Shown here in pieces: positions 35,320-47,343 of a stretch of 64,000 nt of DNA (the stretch's first letter is position 1; each line of letters starts with the position of its first letter). The position numbers and the translations under genes were made by a program. Where the stretch lies: positions 37,036,693-37,100,692 of the forward strand of contig CM064875.1 of assembly GCA_032719365.1 (NCBI GenBank). Reading direction: 5' to 3'. The DNA is from Prinsepia uniflora. Taxonomy: Eukaryota; Streptophyta; Magnoliopsida; Rosales; Rosaceae. The notes under the pieces were generated by a model. It had not been told where the DNA came from, did no database searches, and saw only the letters and a list, made by a program, of their open reading frames with translations.

Positions 35320-37611
35320 TGTAACGACCCATCCCAAATTTTTAGGATTAATTAAGAATTAATTGAGGATTAGTCGAGGATTGTCGGACGTTCAGGGTGA
35401 AATTACGATTTTACCACTAGACAAGGGTAAAAAGTTGACTTTTGACTCGAGAGGTTCAATGCATGTGGAGTAAGGACCGTTGTATAGATCGAGTTGATAC
35501 GAGTCTATAGGCAAGCGGCACGTCGAAATCAGACATTCGACGGGAAAGTTACGGGTCACGGAAGGTTCGAGGTACTATTGCACGAATTACGAGATGGGTG
35601 AACATTTGTCTCACTTAGGCCCTAGATATTTTGTGAAGGCCTAGTGGCTGAGCGACAAATATCACTCATCCATTGATCCCTAAACATACATATATGCATA
35701 CTGTCTCTTTTCATTTTCTTTGTTCTTTCATGCCCGAAATCCACAAAAACCAAACCACACCACCACCACATCCCATCCCCCACTATGATGACTGAGTGAC
35801 TAAGAGTGGGAGGTTGAGATGGACGGATGGCTGAGGAACGACCGAGACCATGGGAAGAAGGTAAACCTGAAGACCCATTTTCAATTTTGAAATTTGAATT
35901 CCAGTTTTGGACATTGGGGGCTGTTTCAAATGATGGGGTTACCTTTGTGGGGTCTATAAGAGTCAACGGGGATCGAAATCGAAGGCTGAGGACCGCTGGG
36001 CAGCTCAGGCAGGGAGGTTGAAGCTTAGACATGGACTTCGAGCTTACCTAGGTAAATTCTAGCCTGTATTTCATGGTTTTGAGGTTAGGCATTCCTTCCT
36101 GGGATAGAGACTAATATAATGGGACTAACGGGATCAAAAATGGTGGTCGGAGATGGAAGAATGGACCGGGTAGGGTCTGTGGGTCTGCGTGACCCGATTG
36201 CAGAGAATCGAGTTGACCCGGACGGAGGACAGGGATGATGACATCATCGATGACATAATCAGATGACATCATCATGTTAGACTTGACATGTCAGCTGACA
36301 CGTGTCAGATGTTAGATGTTAGCGATGACGTCAACGTTGGCTTTAACCGTTGACTTTTGACGTTAGTGTTGACTTTTGACCAGCCAAATTTGACCCTCGC
36401 GTGGGGGCACGTGGGTACGTATTTTGAAGTGGGATCAGGATCATTTTAAAGGTTTCAATGATACGAATCCAATGGTGTTAGTCTCGAGTCGATCGGAGAT
36501 CGTCAGGTTGGTCAAACTGAGGTTTAAAGCCTAAAGAAGCATGTCTGAGACACGTTGAATTTTCCAGGAATATTGGGGGTTCCTGATATGGACTTGTATA
36601 GGTTATTAGTAACCTTTGAGTATGATTTGGACAGTTCTGTATGACCCGGAGAGTATGGATTAGCTCGGAAAGGCTTATGGCATGCATTTCGAGGCGCATC
36701 ATGTACGGTTAGTGAGCAGACTTTGTTTTATGAATATGATGCATGCATAAATGTTTTATATGTGTTTATAAACATGATTTTAGATTTAATGAGTGCATGT
36801 GATTTGTATATGAATTTTTTGGCATTTTCATAAGAAAATGCGTTATTGTACGTAGTTCGAGATTTTGGTTTTATATGATGTTTGGGTTTCGGCCGAGTAT
36901 ACTACGTGCTTGTATTTTATGTGATTCCGAAGGCGTGAAATTGAGGAACTAATTTACAATTTTGGAGGATTTCATGAAGATGCGTGAAATCGAGATTCGT
37001 GCATGAGACCCATTTGAAAGTGTTTTAGAAATGAGAAATGGTTTTCGGATTTGGAAATATCTTTCTGGCGTATGACCTAGTTGATTTGAGATTTGACTTA
37101 GAGTATAGTCAAACATGAGATAAGTCGGGTCGTGACCCAGTTATAAGTTTTACGAAAGATATTTCGGGCATGAGATCCAGTTGTGGATTTTATAGGATTC
37201 AAGGAATCCTAGGATATGAAGTCTCGTTGGACACTGGATTTTCGGGCTATGACCCAATTGGTGATATTTCGGGTTGTGACCCATTTGATGATATTTCGGG
37301 AAGATGGCCCTATGTGTGATATTACGGGTTAGTCCTAGATGATCGGGTTAGAGTCCTGGTCGATGATGATGACATTCAAGTTCGAGTCCCGGGTGTTACG
37401 GCGCTCGCCTCTGGACTGCGAATGTGTTCCTTCCGGAGAAGTTACAATGCACTGCTTGTTATCAAGCAGCTGCTGGAGGCTCTGATACCAGAGGAAGACT
37501 CGACTTAGGAATGCTGATGTTATCCTCTGAGATCAATTGGTGATGTGTTCACGATGATCTAGAGATGGTTATGGTGGGTGATGCGTTCATGGCGACATGC
37601 TAGGAATGCTG
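35320..37611 (+). mobile_element. Inverted LTR pair G, left arm (plus)
   Basis: Starts TGTAACGACCCATCCC and runs through an LTR distantly related to B's (GTTGACTTTT at 35434, degenerate palindrome 35645-35671, TGACATCATC cluster 36230-36310, GCATGCATAAATG at 36743). It stops at GCGACATGCTAGG, equivalent to about 10,850 in LTR B, so its 3' end is missing. Confidence 0.78.
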
Positions 37612-40155
37612 ATTTAATAAAACTCATTTAATAAAAGAAGACATTTATGTCATTCACTTAAAAACCATGCATGCATTCATAAACCAGTTAATTCAAATAT
37701 AATAAAACCTTTTATAAAACCAAAGTCATTTTCTTCCTCAAATTATTAGGGCCTTAGCCCAAAATCGTAAAATCACCAAGTATGGGAACTTAGCCCAAAA
37801 CCGTAAATCTGAACCATGTGGTCCACTGCCCAAATCCATTTATTAACATAGAAACACTATTTCATAAATCCAATAAATTCGTAATCCAAATACCGATCCT
37901 TGGCATCCTAGATGCCTAGCATCTCAGACGCTTGACGTCCCACACATCATATCACAGTCTAAGCTACGAGTGCTGTCCAGGGTCTCTTCGGGTCTATCTA
38001 TGACATCCCAGATGTCTGACGTCCCAGACGTCTAATAATAACAATCCTACTCTTGAGTCACCATAAGGTCCAGTCGTTCCGTGCAATGACCCCTCGCAGG
38101 CAATGCGCCGTGACTACCCTAGTGTCCCAGACAGTTGGAGGAGACCATCCATATATCCACATATAAGGATGGTATATGAAAACATTTTATAAATCATTTC
38201 AAAACCTTTCAAAGGGGCCATGCCCGAAATTTCCATAAATCCATTATAAATCCATAAATGGGTCTCAACCCGATACTTCATTAAACCAAATCGACTCCAA
38301 GTCCGATAATTTTCAAATCAAATGGGTCTCATGCCCGATTCCATATTTCCAAATCCAAAACCATTCTATTAAACCATTATTGAAATACCAGCACATATAA
38401 TACCATATAAACCATAAACCTCGAAATATGTGCAAATACAGAAATCATAAATACCACAATCACGATCATAGAAATCACATATCACATATAAAACAGTTAT
38501 GCATGCATCGTATTTAGAAAAAAGGTTCACTCACAGATCGTCCTAACTGCTGCCTCGATACGTGTGTCATAAGCCTCCTCGAGGCTAATTCACCATCTCC
38601 GGGACGTCCGGACCTGTCCAAATCATACCTGAAGGTCACTAACTATCTATATAAGTCTATAGAATAAAACCCCAAAATCCCTAGAAAGGTCAACGTGTCC
38701 CGGACACATTTTCATTGGCTAAACCCCTCAATTTGACTAACCTAACGATCTCTGATCGATCCAAAACCAATACCATTGGATCCAGATTGTTGAAAACCAT
38801 CTAATGACACTAGTCCCACCACAAAATTCGAGCTCACGTGCCCCCACGTGCGTGGTCAACATAAAGTCAATTCTGGTCAATGGTCAGGTCAAAGTCAACG
38901 TTCAGGTCAACGATCAGTCAATGCTGACGTCGGCATGACATCAGCACTGACATGTTCTGATAGCTGTCAGATCCGACACCTGTCAGATCTAACAATGGCA
39001 CGTCTCACTTGCGTACTGGTCCACATCACTGACATGTCAGTGACGGTGGCAACCCGTGATTGGGCCACGTCACTGACATGTCAATGCTGACTGTGCACTG
39101 ATATGTGACATGTGTCAAGTCCCCATTGGTCCCTGTTTGACACCTGTTAGTCTGACATGTCAGACCTGACATGATGACAGCATTCCTGATGATGTCATCA
39201 CGGACGTCACTCGTCTTCAACCTCCGTCCGGGTACTGCAATTCAAGTCGCACAAACCCGCGACCTGACCTGGCCTCCATTTCACAATTTCTTCACTATTT
39301 TTGATGGGGTTTCTTCCTACGTGTTCATCTAAGCCTACCATATTGATCTATGTGATCAAAATCGGGAAAAACAGTCTAGATTTACCTGTTCGAACGTTGA
39401 ACAATGACCTTGATCTTCAAACCCAGATTTTGATCACCTCAGACCACCGCAATCCTCGAAACCAACCTCCTCGAGTTCGTATGTGTCCGTAGATCACAAC
39501 CCAGTCCATCAAATCGACCAATAAACCCTTAAATCGAGCTCCCAAATTTTGAGCTTAAAAACGGTTTCTTGGTTTTTCCTTACCTTCGTCATCGTAACTC
39601 CACCGTGATCGTCTCACCGTTCCCCCTCACTTTCATTCATAGGCCAGCATCATTGGATGAGGATTGAAGGAATAATGGTGTGGGTTTGGTTATGGGTGTA
39701 TGTGTTTCACGGGTATGGGAAAATAGAGAGGGTGAGGATGACTAATGAAGATAAGGACCCAAAATATTGGGTTTTGGGCCAATCAGATGGGTGGCACTTG
39801 TCACTCATCTGGTGAGTCCTCCCTAGATATTTGCCAATCAAAACAGTCCACGTGTCAACCTTTCTCGGTTTCTATGAATAGTATCATAATGTGTTCTAGA
39901 CCCATAACTTTCCCGTCGAACGTCTGATTTCGACGTGTCGCCTGTCTACGAACTCGTAATGTCTCGATCTACGTAACGGTCATTGGTAAAAGTCTATTTG
40001 ACCGCCCGAGTCAAAAGTCAACATTTTGCCAAAGACCAAGGGCAAAATCGTCATTTTACACTATCTGTCTGAATTCCCTCGACTAATTCGGGATTAGTCA
40101 TGCTAACCCTCAATTAAATATTAATAAATCCCAAAATTCGGGACAGGTTATTAGA
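37612..40155 (-). mobile_element. Inverted LTR pair G, right arm (minus)
   Basis: The same LTR family in the opposite direction: its 5' end is at 40155 (degraded TGTAAC) and it loses its 3' end near 37612. It carries CACGTGCCCCCACGTGCG (38837), a TGACATGTCA-rich block (38930-39200) and the 26-bp palindrome (39785-39810). The two arms face each other tail to tail and could pair over about 2.2 kb. Confidence 0.78.
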
Positions 40156-40402
40156 AATAAGCATGACCACAACACATATCATACACACGAAACGTCACAC
40201 ACTATCACAAGTCATATCACCAATACTGAGAAACTACATATCCATACCACACAGCAACAAGAAACCATCACAACACTTTCCAAATCCGAATTCAAATCAT
40301 AATCATCACCACAATCATCACAACATATCACATACCACAAATACCATTATCATGACATCATTCCACCATCATCATTATGTCATCACGTTTTTCATATATT
40401 TT
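40156..40402 (-). mobile_element. Element E internal region, copy 2, second part
   Basis: Matches 20184-20430 (AATAAGCATGACNACAACAC, AATCATCACCACAATCATCA). Similarity ends near 40402, with no LTR after it. Confidence 0.82.
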
Positions 40403-40628
40403 CAAATTATGACTTGTTCTTCTGTTCAATTTTCCTATTTACTAGGACTTGTTACTTAGGATAGAGCTTTCAAATTATGAATCAGTTGTGTTATAATGCG
40501 TGCACTTGCACTTGCAACCACTAACACTACTATGTCATATTTGTTCAAATTCCAAGTTTGAAGAAGTTTGAGCTATACCCTTACTCTGGTGTAATTGTCA
40601 ATTGCTCAACTAAGCTTGTTTTGCATAG

Positions 40629-41271
40629 ATATTTCGGAAGGAACCTTCGCTTTATGGCCATGAAAACCATAATCGGATGGTCAAAATTGCCAAGGTAATG
40701 ATAGTACTTTCTTGGTTCACATGATGTAATGAGTATCCTTCATGCCTACTTGCAGAAATTTCTGCAATAGCAAAATAAAATACATGGAGAACCAATTATT
40801 TTGGTTTCTGATTTTCAGTTTGTAAGGCATATCCTTCATGCCTACTCGTTGATTTTCTGTTTGTAATGAGTATCCTTCATGCCTGCTCCTTTTCTCTATT
40901 TTATATTTTACAAATTACGACTCCAATGGCCAACTTTTCATTAATGTTACCAAGGTAATTGAAATGCAGGCCATGGATTTTCTAGACGAACTCCTTTGGT
41001 ATGATCAGGCTAACTGCGCAATTGTAATTTCCCTACGAGCTAATATATTTGTTCGTTGACACCCAATTTCCGCCCTCTTTTCTGTCATTAATTTACCTAG
41101 TTCTATTTTATCGAGCATTGTTCTATTCATATTTATGTGTTTGGTAGTCGATAGCTTTCCACGATTACTATTCTGAGGGATGATGAAAACTTGGTGTCAG
41201 TCATGCTTCTGCATGGGCATCCATATTTCGCCCAAGTGAGGGCAGCAGAAAGCAGCAGGATGCACACGTAA
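40629..41271 (+). pseudogene. Casein kinase 2 alpha (CKA) gene fragment, decayed
   Basis: Three pieces match the end of plant CK2 catalytic subunit genes. Exon 40629-40694 encodes IFRKEPSLYGHENHNRMVKIAK with GT-AG borders (ATAG before, GTAATG after). Exon 40970-41014 encodes AMDFLDELLWYD. Piece 41218-41271 encodes HPYFAQVRAAESSRMHT then TAA, the characteristic CK2 alpha C terminus. The long exon expected between the first two is absent; its place holds several copies of TATCCTTCATGCCTAC. After YD a ~8-bp loss breaks the frame. Intron remnants show it was a DNA copy, not a retrocopy. The 5' part of the gene is missing; E's internal copy abuts on the left. Confidence 0.8.
40725..40890 (+). repeat. 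TATCCTTCATGCCTAC copies in the CKA fragment
   Basis: GAGTATCCTTCATGCCTACT at 40732, a GCATATCC variant at 40827, and GAGTATCCTTCATGCCTGCT at 40868, separated by unequal spacers with shared TTTCTG(T)TTTGTAA sequence. They replace a normal exon. Confidence 0.7.
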
Positions 41272-41792
41272 AAAGATTTGATAATATGAAAATCCAATGT
41301 CAAATCCAATATGTAGACTAGAATTATTTGCTTTTTGGGGAGTTGTTATGTACTTCAATGTCATTCCGGTTGCCATTGTCAATTTATTAGGGAACTATAC
41401 AGTGTAGGCCGGTTTCGGTAGCATGAAATGACTAGTTATAATTGAATTGCATTTATTTTCATATATTCTCGACTTTCTTTTTGGTTTTTAAATAATTTAT
41501 TTATAAAAATAACGTTGGATGGATTTGTTTCAAAAATCGATAAATGTGATTTTTTTTAAAGAATTTATATATGTAAATGAAAGTAATTTATAATACAAAT
41601 CAAATTATGAAATATAATAATAGGTACAAAACTAGCCTTATTTAAGAAATTGAAAATCTGTCTCTTATAATTAACGTAGACAATGATTTTATTAAAAATT
41701 GTTGTTTGATTATATTTTATATGGTAGTCTTTACATTTTAAGAAATAGCTAAAAAAACGTCGTCTTTGATATAATTAGATGACAATTTTTAA
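41272..41792. other. AT-rich intergenic remnant
   Basis: About 520 bp with no ORF, repeat family or motif that I recognise. It probably belongs to the 3' flank of the CKA fragment. Confidence 0.5.
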
Positions 41793-42762
41793 TAACACGA
41801 CTCATCCCAATCCCCCGGGATTAACGAGGGATGTGACATACTCCCGTCTGACATCACGTGTCAGACGAGAGATAACCCAAACCTTGACCATCTCGGGGCT
41901 TCCAGAGCGCGACACGATCAGTGGAGGAGTGTGATGTCTCAATCTCTGCTACAGCCCGCATCCGCAATCAACCTGAAGGGTATTAAAACCATAAAAGCTG
42001 TGAGTGGACGAAAATAAATAGTTTAATAAAACAAATTTCCCGAAAAGACATTTATACCCTTCACTAAAAAGCATGCATGCATGCATGCATTTGAAAACCA
42101 ATTAACTCAATCATTCCTCAAATCAAATCAAAGTTAATAAAATCGTTTATCAATCAAAACCATTTCCTTCCTCAAATCATTATGAGCTTAGCCCAAAACC
42201 GTAAAATCAAAGTATATAAGTCACTGCCCAAATTCATGTGGGAACTCAGCCCAAAACCAATCACGTGGGAACTTAGCCCAAAACCAAGTATGTGGGTCAC
42301 CGCCCAAATCAGTTAATACCAAACAGCTAATCCCGTGAAATACAGTTTACCAATCCTTGGAATCCCAGATGCCTAATCCATATTGTCACAGTCTAAGGCT
42401 ATGGATGCCCCTCGGTCTCAAGTCCGAGTCTCCCCAAGGTCCACCCAGGTCAATGACCCTCCTTGGGGGACGGAGGTTTAACCTCTAGCAATCCTGATCC
42501 TGAGCCTCTCTACGGTCTTTCACGTAGAGCGGCCCCTCTCAGACAATGTTCTGTGGCTACTCCAGTGTCCCTGACATCTGGAGAGAAAATCCACACATAG
42601 GATGGTATGTTTAAAAACCGAAATCCAACCAGTGGAAAACTATCGTAAAACTAGTTATACCTCAAATCTAGTTCAAGCATTTCAACGGGATTTCAGCCCG
42701 AGGTATAATTTTCAAATCCAATTAGCGACTCAGCCCAATTCCAAATCCAAATCCAAATCCCA
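41793..42762 (-). mobile_element. LTR H1, left portion
   Basis: Starts TAACACGACTCATCCCAATC, a mutated form of TGACAGGACCCATCCC. It contains repeated AACTTAGCCCAAAACC and (GCAT)n at 42071-42091. It is interrupted by solo LTR H2 and resumes at 45703. No coding sequence. Confidence 0.75.
42758..42762. other. Target-site duplication of solo LTR H2, left
   Basis: TCCCA, matching 45698-45702. Confidence 0.92.
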
Positions 42763-45697
42763 TGACAGGACCCATCCCAATCCCCCCGGGATTAACTCGG
42801 GATGACCCTGCTCCCGTCTGACACGGAGTGTCAGACAAGGGATAATTCCGACCTTTGCCCTCCCGGGCTATCAGAGTACGCCAGGAGGTATGTGATATCT
42901 CGGTCTCTGCTACAGTCCACATCCGATGTCAACCTGAAGGGCAGTCAAAACATTAAAAACTATGAGTGGACAAAACAAGACTTTATAAAAACATTTCCAT
43001 AAGAAGACATTTATACCCTTCACTAAAAAGCATGCATGCATTCGAAACCCATTTAACCCAAGAAACCATATGTGGGAACCAAGCCCAAAACCAAGATTGA
43101 AAGAACCATAATGAAAAAGACCATACGGGCCACTGCCCAAATCCATAAGGGACTTGGCCCAAATCATAAGAAACCAATAAGAAACTAAGTACACGAGCCC
43201 CTGCTCAAATCTTGTATCCACATATCATATATCATATTTATATCACATACACATATAATTCACACAACCAATCCTGTCACGGTTTCCAAAGCTACGCGTG
43301 TGCTACCCAGGGTCTCAAACCCAAGTCTTTCAGGTACCTAGTCAATGTCCGAAGACCAATGACCCGCCCTGAGGTTATAGTACAAGCCTTCCTGAGAGTA
43401 AGGAACCCAACTAGGGGGTGACTCCACTCAGTCGGTGCTCCGTGACTACTCCGGGGTCCACCCAGGCCAACGACCCTCCCCGGAGGAGATAATAGAAGTA
43501 AAGGAAGGTATATGAACATATATATACATAACATAAATATCCATGCCCGGTTCCCCTGAACCGTCATGATCCATAACATCCATTCCATTCATATATATAT
43601 ATATAACATCCTCCATGCCCGGTTCCCATAAACCGTCATATACCACAATGACATAACCAGGGTTCATCCCGGTCCCCATAACCCGTCATGAACCACGATA
43701 CCATAACAAGGGTTCATGCCGGTTCCCATAAACCGTCATGAACCGGGAAATCCATTTAAAGTAACCTAGGTCTCGTTCCCGAACATAGGACATTAGCTGG
43801 GCACCGTGCCCGAAATCTGAGGTCATATGCCCGAGACAAAACCAAATGGGTCTCATACCCGAGTTTATCCTTTTAGAAATCCAATACCATTTCATTTAGA
43901 CCAATAAAGACATACAAACCCGTATAGGCACCGTATAGGGCCGAAACCTCGAAATACGTGCCTATACGTAACCACACATCCAAATGCACTCATGGCATCA
44001 CAAACAAGTATTTAAAACATATAATAAACATTTATGCATGCACCAATTTAGAAAATAAGGTCCACTCACAGACCGTCCGAGTTGCCGCCTCAATTTGCTT
44101 GCCATAGGCTCTCCCGAGCCAATCACCATCACTGGGACTCCCGAACCTGTTCAAATCGTAATAGAAGGTTATTAACTACCTTATTAACCTCCTACCAAGG
44201 CCCCGTAATTTTCTCAAGCTTTTAACTATTTTTAAACCGACCCTAAACCTTTGGATGCCCCGAAACATATTGAGACGGTGTCCGATCGACACGAAACTAG
44301 TCCCAAAATGTTCGTTACATCGAATAGAAGATTTCATATGTTGAACACTTTCCCAAATTATGGCCCACGCGCCCTCACACGCCCCTAGAAGGTCCAAAAC
44401 ATTGTTCATCATCACTAACCTTCAGCTGAACCAGTTTACTGTTCACGGCATTGTTCACCCGTCTTCAACCTCGGTTTTCTCTGGTTTTTGGACCGATTCA
44501 GGGTCCATTTTAGGTCCATTTAATCCCATTTTAATCCTAATATCATCCTAATCCTATTTCCTATCATTTAGACATTAAAACCCGAGCAAAAACCACCCAA
44601 AACCGTGCTTTTCCGATCGGCCATGGTGGCCGGATTTTCCCCAGCCGTTCACGTCCATTTCCGGCCATCATAAGCCCCAAAACTAATCCTAAACTTCTCC
44701 CTAGATCCCCAGAAACCTAACCTAGGTCTTAGAATCGAATAAAAATCAATAAAACCGAAGTTTGGATTTTTGAATATTTTACCGTACAGTTTGGCCTCCC
44801 TGCCGTGGCCACCGTCGTGGGCCGCCGTCCTCAGTCATTGTTCTCAGTCCTTCACTCTCTCACATGGTCACACATGAGTACCCTAATGGTTATGGTGGTG
44901 TGGTGTTTGTGTGTTTGAAGAAAAATGAAGAAATGGTGCATAAGGGGAGGGGGGGTGGGGTTTCGGGTTTGTGAGAAAATGCAAAGAAATGAAGATGATG
45001 ATGTTGATCTGGTGAGAGGAGTGAGGATTAGATGATTAGATGAGTGGTGAGGATTGAGAGATTAGAAGGAATGGATGGTTAGGATTAATTATAAAATAAT
45101 AATTATAATGTTATTTAATTAGCTTAAATCCACAATTTGGGGGTTCTAGCCAATGGGATGAGTGACACTTGTCACTCATCCATGGGACCCACACAAAATA
45201 TCTGCCCAATCAGATATTGCCAAATCAGCCTCGCCTCGAAGTACGTGCGTAGTAAAATCGAACTTCCGTGACCTATAACTTCCCCGTTCGAAATTCGATT
45301 TCAGCGTGCTGCCTGTCTATGGATTCGTATCGTCCCGATCTACGTAACGGTCCTCGGCCCTCGGCCATCAGACCTCTCGCTCAAAAAGTCAACATTTGAC
45401 CCCTTTTAACCAAAATTACCAAAATGCCCCTAAACTTTCGAACGTCATAACCTCCTACTCGAACGTTGGAATTGAACGTGCCACTTGTCTATGAACTCGT
45501 GACGTCCTAAAATACGTCACGGTCATCGGTCAAAGTCCATTTGACCGCCCGAAAGAAAAGTCAACGTTTTACCCAAGCTAGGGGCAAAATGGTCATTTCG
45601 CATCGTTCGTCCGATTCCGCCCAACTAATCACGGATTACCCTCACTAATCGTAATTAGTCACTAATCTAATCCTAGAATTCGGGACGGGTCGTTACA
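42763..45697 (-). mobile_element. Solo LTR H2 (2,935 bp, B-related)
   Basis: TGACAGGACCCATCCC to GACGGGTCGTTACA, flanked by a perfect TCCCA duplication, with no internal region: the signature of LTR-LTR recombination. It contains the inverted ~50-bp GGTTCCCATAAACCGTCATG repeats (43550-43745), the GC core (44362-44392), the perfect 26-bp palindrome (45156-45181) and two AAAAGTCAAC motifs (about 45390, 45556). Confidence 0.93.
45156..45181. promoter_or_regulatory. 26-bp perfect palindrome in solo LTR H2
   Basis: Arms GGATGAGTGACA and TGTCACTCATCC with a CT centre, all 12 pairs matching. It is the best-preserved member of the dyad shared by several LTR families in this window. Confidence 0.75.
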
Positions 45698-45702
45698 TCC
45701 CA
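45698..45702. other. Target-site duplication of solo LTR H2, right
   Basis: TCCCA, matching 42758-42762. Confidence 0.92.
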
Positions 45703-46034
45703 TTAGGGTCTCAAGCCCGAAATCACATTTCATAAACCACAAATGCGACTCATGCCCAATATCATAACCAACTGGGCCTTATGCTTGATACCACAAACCA
45801 ACTAGCCTCTAGCTCGATATTTTATAAATCAACGGGGTCTCAAGCTCGAAATGATATTTCCAAAATCCAAAATCATTTCTTTGTCCAAATCAGAAGAAAC
45901 TCATAAGAAACGTGTATACAAGCATCTTTTAGCAAAATCAGAAGAAACTCATAAGTACATCAAAATTATCTTATTTTATAGTTCAAACTTTGTTCAATCC
46001 AAATCTATAATTAAAACCAAGGTTCAGAACATAT
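45703..46034 (-). mobile_element. LTR H1, right portion
   Basis: Resumes the GGGTCTCAAGCCCGAAAT pattern of G- and B-like LTRs. A ~42-bp direct duplication around AAATCAGAAGAAACTCATAAG lies at 45886-45950. The end toward 46034 is AT-rich and its family is unclear. Confidence 0.55.
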
Positions 46035-47343
46035 TTACAAGTCCCCACCTGCATACACAAGCATCGTACATTGGAGTCTTGCTCCCGTCTGACAGAAACC
46101 CTACTAGACAAGGGATACACAAAAGTTTCTCTAGTTCATGCCTCTGCCTCTCGAGCCTATATTCCTGTGTAGCAGCCCTAGTAGGTTATAAAATCAAGAA
46201 AACATGTGAGTACACAAAAAGAAACAGTTTAAAATCATAATCTAAAAACATCCATAGTTAACCCTCCGTTTTCCAAAACCATACATGCATACAAAAAAAC
46301 CACAAATCAGTAGATTGTAACCATAAAACAGTTTAACCACGAAATACGAACACATCATAACATAAAAATCTATCACATCAAAGCCACATAACCCAACCAC
46401 ATCCATTTTCACATCAATCCATACATTTCACGATCAATCCATCCTTAATTCACAATATCAAACATCAAACCACTGCCACATTGGCAGACACATCACAAGG
46501 TCACAACAAACACTCAACATCGATGCACAAGCACAATAGCAACCATCACGTGCACCACATCAATCATCCTATCACCAATGCACTATCAATAGGTAATATG
46601 TCTACATGGGACCATATTAGTATCATAATCATAGTCACTAGTCTCAGGATCCAGAAAACATGCCTCATTCCAAAACGACTATTTAATCAAATCTCAAAAA
46701 ACGTGCAATAAAATATTCATAAAATAAAAAAAAAATCCATATAAAATGTCAATCACTCAAATATCACCAAAGTCACATAGAAAACCATTTAAATCTTGTA
46801 AGTATGCATGCATAATAGTTTAAGGAAAGAAAGTCCACTCACACATACTGCCGCTTGCTTAAACATGAGCTGTAAGCCAATCTGAAGCCTCCAGGCCTGT
46901 CAAAGTCATACATGAAGGTCACTTACAACCCATATAAGTCCATACAAGAAACCCTCAAAACCCTGAACCCGAAAACGCGTCCCGAACACGCGTCCCGAAG
47001 AAAATAAACCTCCAAAATATCAACCAAATGATCTCCGATCAACCTGAAACCACCACCATCAGATTCATGATGTTAAAACCTTTCGAACAAAACAATTTTG
47101 ATCTCAAAATTTGTGCCCACGCGCCTACACGTGCTAGTCAAAGTTTGGTCAACGTTGGCATCACTACTAACGTCAACCTGACAACCTGCCACATGGCACG
47201 ACCTGACAAGTACCACATGTCACCACCTGACACATTGATGTGGCTGCTAGCGTCTCTGGTAACGTCACTGCTGACATCAGCATTTGCCACGTCAACACTG
47301 ACAGGTCCTCACAACTCGCCACATGGCACCAACCCTCGTCTGC
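46035..47343 (-). mobile_element. LTR I, left portion
   Basis: Start set at TTACAAGTCCCCACC, a degraded TGACAGGACCCATCC, preceded by CATAT; the right end at 51206 is followed by TATAT, a 4/5 match. It contains GCTCCCGTCTGACAG (46081) as in other LTR ends here, TGCATGCATAATAG (46806) and a GC core (about 47115). It is interrupted by solo LTR J. Confidence 0.65.
47339..47343. other. Target-site duplication of solo LTR J, left
   Basis: TCTGC, matching 50239-50243. Confidence 0.92.
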
